Made by a program: the position numbers and the translations under genes. Below the pieces are notes generated by a model. It saw nothing but the letters and a program-made list of their open reading frames with translations. It made no database searches and was not told the DNA's origin. This document shows, in pieces, positions 59,086-64,000 of a stretch of DNA of 64,000 nucleotides. Position 1 is the first letter of the stretch. Every line of letters begins with the position of its first letter. The DNA comes from CF-113 sp050695155 (GTDB lineage: Bacteria; Chloroflexota; Ktedonobacteria; Ktedonobacterales; Ktedonobacteraceae), in NCBI GenBank assembly GCA_050695155.1, contig JBOGTO010000437.1:30086-94085 (forward strand). The letters are read 5' to 3'.

Positions 59086-61062
59086 TTAAAAATCGACCGG
59101 ACTATCATCCTCCTCGGCTGCCGGTCTTGGCCGACTCGCCGGTGGTGGCGCTGGTGCTGGCACAGGCTCGGACTCCTTCGCTTCCTGGCTCTGGTCTTTC
59201 TCCACTGGTGGCTGCGCCTGCTTCGGCGTTTTCTTCGGTGTGGCCCGTGCTGGCGGAGGGGGTGGCTCCCGCGGTGGCGCTGACACAAAAGCGGTGGCCG
59301 CGCGCAGCAGGTCTTCTGGCAACACCACGGGGTACACCTGCACCCACGCGTGGAGCCCACCAGTAATGAGGGCAACCGTCCCGAGGCCGAGCTGCTGCAC
59401 ATCCTCGATGGGGACAGCATACTGATGCTGCATATGCACGGTCGTGCGTCTCTGTGGCGCATCATCCTGTCGAGCAGGATGCCGATGCGCGTCTGCCTCG
59501 TCATCGACGGTCTGGGAGAAGGCCGGCACCTCGCGCTGGCCAGCGAACTTGACCAGCTCCTCCGGGTCGCCACAGCGATGCAGAATCTTGATGGATGAAG
59601 CGGCCAGCACAGTATCACGTTCCGACCCCAGGCCCTGGTAGGACTGCGCCGAGGCCCACATGGACAGTCCAGCCTCGCGCATGCGCTCATAGAGTCCGGC
59701 CACGTTGGAGATGCCCAGGGCCCCGAACTCATCAATAATACAGAGGGTGCGTACTCCTGGCGCTTTGCGGTACTTGATGTAGTGCGCTGCGTCTTCCAGC
59801 AGATAGCGCGCCATCCCAACCGCCTGCTCTTTGTGCGCGTCCCCGTCCAGCCCGATGTAGACCGCACCAGCATCTTCAAAGGCGAACGTTCCGTCGAGGC
59901 CTCCCGCGACGCCATCAAAAAAACCATCGTAGGTGAGCGAGGTTTCGGAGATGTGTCCGCTCAGCTTTTTGATTGTGCGCCGCGCGTACCAATGCGCCCT
60001 CCCCGCGTAGGCGATCGTGAGCCACCGCTCGTCGAGCCGCGCGAGAAACTCCTGGCCGCTGCGCGGCGGACCGCCTGGCGCGTTCACGGCCAGCGATACC
60101 AGCGCTGAGGTGATGCGCCGGTAGTGAGGATGCGTACCCGGGTCGATCATGGCCATGAGGCGGTTATACAGCGCGGTGGCATCCCCGCGCCAGCCATCGT
60201 AGGCCTGCTGCGGGTAGGCCGCCAGACGCCTGACGCCGATCAGCTGCATGGCCGCAAGGAACTGCGCTGCCGTCTTTTTACTGCCCTTGAGGTCCAGAAA
60301 AATCACCTGCATCCCATAAAGCGCCGCCATCATTGCCAGCCGCAACAGCGTCATCGTCTTGCCGAAACCCGGCTCCCCAACCACTGTCCCGTGTCTCCAC
60401 ATCTCCTCCAGGGGAATGCACAGTTGCCCGCCGCGCAGCCACTCGGAGAGATCTCCACCCAAAAACGTTCCCAGCGGTTCGGTTGGTGGTGGAGAGACGA
60501 TTGAGACCTGGCTGGTGGAGGAGGGTGAAGAGGAGAGGGAATGCAGCGACGCGGGGATGGGCGAGAGGGGATGGGCAGGCGGGGCAGCGCCTGCTCTCCC
60601 TCGCCGCGGCACCCGCTCGCGCGGCAACAGGCGCACGCGCTTGGTCAAGGGGTGCAGCCACTCGAGGATGAGCGCGCAAGCTGGCGCAAAGCACAGGTGC
60701 AGCAGCCACAGTGTGCCGACGGCTTGCAGGCTTGCAACAAGGACACCCTTCCGGTGCTCAACGAGCAGCGCGTGGAGCAGGGAGGGCAAGGGATGCGCGA
60801 TCCAGGTAATACCCGCATACACAATCGCGCCGATGACCGCCAGCAGCCAAGTTCCGCTCCACCGCTCCCGGGAGTCCCAGGTTTTGCTGGTCCGCCACCA
60901 GATGAGCGCGCCGATGCCCAGGCTGGGCAGTGCCAGCAGCGCCGCGATGGGGAGAAAGATCCGGAGCAGCATCGCCCGCCAGTCGCGCCGCCAGAGAGGG
61001 GGTGCAGGCCGGTTCGATGGAAGAAGCGATGGAGGGGAAGACATCGATGGCATCATCATCAC
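59086..61062 (-). CDS. VirD4/TraG-like coupling ATPase, 658 aa
   Basis: Three or four membrane helices occupy residues about 30-145. Then comes a P-loop domain with Walker A GEPGFGKT, FLDLKGSKK, Walker B LCIIDEFGAL and a WASAQSYQGLGSE motif, as in type IV coupling proteins that bring DNA to a conjugative channel. The last 90 residues are Pro/Lys/Glu-rich and disordered. Several in-frame ATGs at 61062-61053 make the exact start uncertain. No relaxase or channel genes are in the window. Confidence 0.85.
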   Translation of the reverse strand: MMMMPSMSSPPSLLPSNRPAPPLWRRDWRAMLLRIFLPIAALLALPSLGIGALIWWRTSKTWDSRERWSGTWLLAVIGAIVYAGITWIAHPLPSLLHALLVEHRKGVLVASLQAVGTLWLLHLCFAPACALILEWLHPLTKRVRLLPRERVPRRGRAGAAPPAHPLSPIPASLHSLSSSPSSTSQVSIVSPPPTEPLGTFLGGDLSEWLRGGQLCIPLEEMWRHGTVVGEPGFGKTMTLLRLAMMAALYGMQVIFLDLKGSKKTAAQFLAAMQLIGVRRLAAYPQQAYDGWRGDATALYNRLMAMIDPGTHPHYRRITSALVSLAVNAPGGPPRSGQEFLARLDERWLTIAYAGRAHWYARRTIKKLSGHISETSLTYDGFFDGVAGGLDGTFAFEDAGAVYIGLDGDAHKEQAVGMARYLLEDAAHYIKYRKAPGVRTLCIIDEFGALGISNVAGLYERMREAGLSMWASAQSYQGLGSERDTVLAASSIKILHRCGDPEELVKFAGQREVPAFSQTVDDEADAHRHPARQDDAPQRRTTVHMQHQYAVPIEDVQQLGLGTVALITGGLHAWVQVYPVVLPEDLLRAATAFVSAPPREPPPPPARATPKKTPKQAQPPVEKDQSQEAKESEPVPAPAPPPASRPRPAAEEDDSPVDF

Positions 61063-61077
61063 CTTTCTGCCTTTCTA

Positions 61078-61914
61078 TCAATCGTCAGGAGCAGCATCTG
61101 TTTCCTCCTGTGGTGGAAATTCAGTCAGGGTTTCGAGAGAGAGTATCTTGACTCGCGAGTGGCAGTCGGGCGGCAAGCGGTCACGGGCCTGCTCCACGGA
61201 GGTGCGCGTTTCTGGCCGCACGAAGTACCACACCGTGGTATACAGTACAGGGGTACCCTCGCCGGGAGACGGGCTGCCAGTAATCAGCAGCTCGGTCAGG
61301 ATATCATCAAGTTCTTTGTCCGATTTCGGGGACCGCTCAACCTCGACTCCGACCAATTTCGGCGTTCTCACTTGGGCATCCGGCAGGTGAGGCACCACAA
61401 TGCCTTCTTCGCGCCGGGGCTGCGCGGCCCGTAGCGTGCGTTCGCTGGTCCAGCGAAAGTCTGGATGGCGGCGCTCCATATCGAGACGCACGCGGTTGAT
61501 GTGGTAGAGATGAGGCAGAGTACTCGTGGCAGGAGTGAGCATGGCATAGGGGAGATGGAGCGTCCGGATTCCAAAAGAGGTCACATGTAACCAGCCTGGC
61601 TCTCCTTCGTAGATCCGGCGGTATTCGACCAGTCCAAGCGCCACCCAGTGGTCAATGACCTGGAGTACCGCCGACACTGTCAGCCCTGTCGGCGAAACCG
61701 GTCTGCCGCCTTTGCCCGGCATGCGGCTCAACAGTTCCTGCGCCTGGTCAGCACGGGCCGCGTACTGCTCGGCGATCCAGGGGATGACCACGCGATCGCG
61801 CCGCGTGATCAGTTTCGTTCCCTTGTCTCGGCGCTCCTTGCTATTCGTGCGCGTCCTCTTTGTCAGAGGGGCTGTGGATGTCTCTGGTGCCTCCTGTTGT
61901 GATGTTCCATCCAT
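61078..61914 (-). CDS. Replication-relaxation family protein, 278 aa
   Basis: ATG 61914 follows TTGGAGATC. The N-terminal winged helix (RVVIPWIAEQYAARADQAQE, AVLQVIDHWVALGLVEYRR, LHVTSFGIRTL) is followed by LPHLYHINRVRLDMERR, HPDFRWTSERTLR and VGVEVERSPKSDKEL. That E-x-E near the end fits a PD-(D/E)XK-like core typical of the family, which is found on plasmids beside coupling proteins, as here (15-base gap). Confidence 0.7.
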   Translation of the reverse strand: MDGTSQQEAPETSTAPLTKRTRTNSKERRDKGTKLITRRDRVVIPWIAEQYAARADQAQELLSRMPGKGGRPVSPTGLTVSAVLQVIDHWVALGLVEYRRIYEGEPGWLHVTSFGIRTLHLPYAMLTPATSTLPHLYHINRVRLDMERRHPDFRWTSERTLRAAQPRREEGIVVPHLPDAQVRTPKLVGVEVERSPKSDKELDDILTELLITGSPSPGEGTPVLYTTVWYFVRPETRTSVEQARDRLPPDCHSRVKILSLETLTEFPPQEETDAAPDD

Positions 61915-62758
61915 TCACATGATCTCCAATGTATGTGAATATGCCTGCCTCACGGAAAAAATCTCTTCGTGAAACAACGTCGGTCAGCAGCAAAAAGTGG
62001 CTATCATCTCCCGATTAGGAGTTCTTTCCGCCGACCAAAGAGGTGGAAACGTGGATGGTATCCTGAATAGCTGAACGTTCTGGGCTACTCCAACAGGCCC
62101 TATGACAACACCACGCTCCGCGCCTCTCGCAAGCGGCAGGAAGAAGACTTCACCTACAAAAACAGTCGAAAAGCACTCTCAATACGCACGAAGAACGGTC
62201 TACAGGACGACACAATGCGCTTTCAAAGCGAAAAGCAGAGCCATGAACGGATGTTTCATGCTGTCTCATTCTGAGTGTAACATAGAGGGTCAAGACCAAT
62301 CAGGGGGTGAAAAGAGACAGGAGGTTTGGGAAAAATGCCTCTTCCGATTTTCTGTTCCTCTGCTACGTATGGCATCTCGCTCTATGATACGGAAAAAGGG
62401 GTCAGCCCACCAAAAACCAAAAGTGAGGACTTGACACAAAGGTTATACTGGCGACGTATGCCGCCAGTCGCTCAACCATGAGGCGCGCAAATGAAACACT
62501 TCCCATCTTCCGAGCGGCTGTCTACTGAAGAAGGGATCTCCATGAATTGCGCCAGGAGTCGCCTGACTTTTCTTCTCGATGAGCAGACGGAACGCGCCGA
62601 CGTAGTTCGTGATGCGTTCCGTCTGCTCTCGCGCTCTCCCTGTGCCGAACCCCCTGCGAGCAGCGGGGTGCTTTCTGGCATCACTCTCCACTTTGCATAA
62701 TCCAGGGCGCTGCGGTTGCTTGCTTTTTGTACAAAGAGTCAATGGCTATAGGAAGTAC
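61915..62758. other. Gene-poor stretch with a strong hairpin
   Basis: The most striking feature is a perfect 15-bp inverted repeat, GAGCAGACGGAACGC and its complement, at 62581-62628 with an 18-base loop. A smaller stem CTGGCG/CGCCAG lies at 62448-62467. A 51-codon frame from ATG 62542 has a fair ribosome site but spans the hairpin, so I do not call it a gene. The hairpin may terminate the KfrA-like transcript. Confidence 0.45.
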
Positions 62759-63880
62759 CTAACGTCTCTCTTTCTTCTGTTGAGCATGGGGAGGCGGTTG
62801 CCTTTTCTCTTGACCCGCAAGTGCCTGGCGTGCCTCGACCTCTTGTTGTAGCAGCCTGCGCAGTTCCTCGATCTGGCGATCCTGCGCCTCGGCTCGCTTC
62901 TGATATCCTTCAACGCTGCTCTGCGCGGCCTGGGCTGCTGTCGCCACCCGTCCAAGTCGTTCCTCAAGTTGCTCCAGACGCTTGTTCACGGTTGTGGCCG
63001 TTCGTAAAGCCTCTTGTTGCTGATGTGCCAGTTCCTCTCCACGCTGTTCCACACGCTCAAGCGCTTGTTGGAGATCAACAAGCGCTTTGTTTTGCAAGGC
63101 CGTCGCCTGTTCCCAATCCTGGCGCGATCGCTGCATCTCCTGCTGGTGAGTCTGGAGTGTCGCGGCAAGATGCTCTAGATGCTCTGTCACTTCTGTGCGG
63201 AGCATCTCCATCTGGCGCTGGCCCTCATCGATGCGTCCAGTCAAAGACTCGTGGTGCTGGCGCTGTGTCTCTCCCAGGCGATCAAGTTGGCCCTGGTGAT
63301 CAGTATCCAGCGACTCAAGCTGGCGGAAGCGCGTCTCGGCTGCACGCTCCATCTGGACGATCTGCGCGGCAACCGCAGTGTTGAACGCCTCCAGACGGCC
63401 CTGCCATTCCACTCTCTGCTCTGCGAGGGCCACCTGGAATGTGTGCGTGTGCGTGTGTACTTGCTGGCGCAGGTCGGTGATCTCACCCAGGAGCTGCTGA
63501 TGTGCAATCTTGATTGCCGCCTGTTCCGCAGGGATGCTGGGCAGGTCAAGTCGTCCCTCGTCTCCGATGATGACCGCGCTGGGGTCCACAATCGGGGAGA
63601 GCTGCTCCAGGTCGCTTGCCCGCACGTATCTGGTGCGCTTGTTGAGACCCGAAGGACGAGGCGCGCCTGGTTGACCAGCTTTGGCTGGATCGCCACGCAG
63701 GGGCAGCATCCCACTGGCTATCCAGCGCCGAATGGTGATATCTTGCCGTCTGACGACACGAGCCGCTGACGTGATCGACAACCAGTAGTCCTCGGGGCTG
63801 GCCAACTCCTCAACGTAAACCACGCGCGAGGGGGCCTGCTCTTTCGCCGGTTGTGCCTGGGTAGATGTCTCCTCTGCCAT
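62759..63880 (-). CDS. KfrA/MerR-type DNA-binding coiled-coil protein, 373 aa
   Basis: ATG 63880 follows AGAAAGGACC. Residues about 35-85 are a MerR/excisionase-like helix-turn-helix (WLSITSAARVVRRQDITIR, RWIASGMLPLRGD). Residues about 130-350 form one long coiled coil (ALERVEQRGEELAHQQQEAL and similar). This combination is that of plasmid KfrA, a filament-forming, self-regulating protein linked to partition. Its promoter abuts the fourth 34-bp palindrome, which it may bind. Confidence 0.7.
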   Translation of the reverse strand: MAEETSTQAQPAKEQAPSRVVYVEELASPEDYWLSITSAARVVRRQDITIRRWIASGMLPLRGDPAKAGQPGAPRPSGLNKRTRYVRASDLEQLSPIVDPSAVIIGDEGRLDLPSIPAEQAAIKIAHQQLLGEITDLRQQVHTHTHTFQVALAEQRVEWQGRLEAFNTAVAAQIVQMERAAETRFRQLESLDTDHQGQLDRLGETQRQHHESLTGRIDEGQRQMEMLRTEVTEHLEHLAATLQTHQQEMQRSRQDWEQATALQNKALVDLQQALERVEQRGEELAHQQQEALRTATTVNKRLEQLEERLGRVATAAQAAQSSVEGYQKRAEAQDRQIEELRRLLQQEVEARQALAGQEKRQPPPHAQQKKERR

Positions 63881-63934
63881 CTCGATAGGTCCTTTCTGAT
63901 GCTTGGGAGCTGGGATGCTCACCCATTCCCGCTT

Positions 63935-63964
63935 AGTATAGACACTGTCGATACCGACCGTCAA
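63935..63964 (-). promoter_or_regulatory. Promoter of the KfrA-like gene
   Basis: On the minus strand TTGACG (63964-63959) and TATACT (63940-63935) lie 18 bases apart, 55 bases before the start. Confidence 0.7.
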
Positions 63965-63966
63965 GT

Positions 63967-64000
63967 AAGCTAGTCGTTTATCTCACCAAATGATTAGCTG
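63967..64000 (-). promoter_or_regulatory. 34-bp palindromic operator, copy 4
   Basis: On the minus strand its core reads ATTTGGTGAGATAAACGAC and it ends two bases before the -35 hexamer. This is almost the same core and geometry as copy 1 at 13689, so the KfrA-like gene and the Ycf35/HerA cluster probably answer to one regulator. It reaches the last base of the window. Confidence 0.75.

Noticed and set aside
61078..61914. Relaxase call for the protein beside the coupling ATPase
   Set aside because: It lacks the HUH or MobA His triad and Tyr; the winged helix with an E-x-E core fits replication-relaxation proteins better.
62491..62700. Small plus-strand frame near 62.5 kb
   Set aside because: It spans the perfect hairpin and its composition is not gene-like.
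1..64000. CRISPR arrays, tRNA and rRNA genes
   Set aside because: No short direct repeats at regular 60-75 base spacing with unique spacers were seen, and no cloverleaf or rRNA-like sequence was recognised by eye.

Overview
This 64-kb window looks like accessory DNA from a large plasmid or integrative element of a filamentous Chloroflexota bacterium, probably Ktedonobacteria-like. That assignment is inference. It rests on two full-length IscB elements, the Ycf35/DUF2997/Ycf46-like gene set, membrane-anchored Vgb-type propellers, GAAC-N4-GTTC LexA sites and many genes of no recognisable family. I saw no rRNA, tRNA, ribosomal or core metabolic genes. ParA/ParB, a VirD4/TraG-like coupling ATPase, a replication-relaxation protein, a KfrA-like protein and two tyrosine recombinases all point to a self-maintaining mobile replicon.

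Layout. (1) 1-13.7 kb, plus strand: about 20 tightly packed genes, mostly unknown, each with a purine-rich ribosome site. Recognisable members are an HNH-like protein, a MazG-like pyrophosphohydrolase, a radical SAM enzyme flanked by two divergent TIR-like proteins, a DUF488 protein and a degenerate Nudix protein. (2) 13.7-20.5 kb: a second plus-strand cluster with DUF1257 (Ycf35), two DUF2997-type proteins, a Ycf46-like AAA+ ATPase, a coiled-coil protein and a HerA/FtsK-like ATPase. Two copies of a 34-bp palindrome control its start. (3) 20.7-22.4 kb: IscB element 1 with its upstream omega-RNA. (4) 22.4-28.8 kb: small unknown genes, then parA-parB with three identical palindromes (candidate parS/operators) and a membrane-tethered nuclease-like protein. 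(5) 29.2-30.9 kb: umuDC with a LexA box. (6) 31.7-33.3 kb: IscB element 2, then a YdjM-like membrane protein, a short MITE with TA duplications and a GIY-YIG protein. (7) 37.6-42.2 kb: two tyrosine recombinases around a hairpin-rich, gene-poor stretch. (8) 42.4-47.7 kb: a segment bounded by about 145-bp inverted repeats, carrying hairpin-rich DNA and three membrane-anchored extracytoplasmic proteins. (9) 48-53.6 kb, minus strand: a compact operon of small unknown proteins that includes two SpeD-fold proteins lacking the pyruvoyl-forming serine, a winged-helix protein, a tandem DUF1874-like protein and tandem HxxxCxxC zinc modules. (10) 53.8-64 kb: methyltransferase, response regulator, XRE protein, J-domain protein, M48-like protease, coupling ATPase, relaxation protein and a KfrA-like protein whose promoter abuts a fourth copy of the 34-bp palindrome.

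Working together: ParAB would handle segregation. The coupling ATPase and relaxation protein would serve transfer. UmuDC, and possibly the YdjM-like protein, would answer DNA damage. The 34-bp palindrome links the Ycf35/Ycf46/HerA cluster to the KfrA-like gene, which suggests one shared regulator. The TIR-rSAM-TIR block and the SpeD-like/DUF1874-like operon are the best candidates for undescribed systems. All functional links come from family knowledge and gene order; no database search was run.
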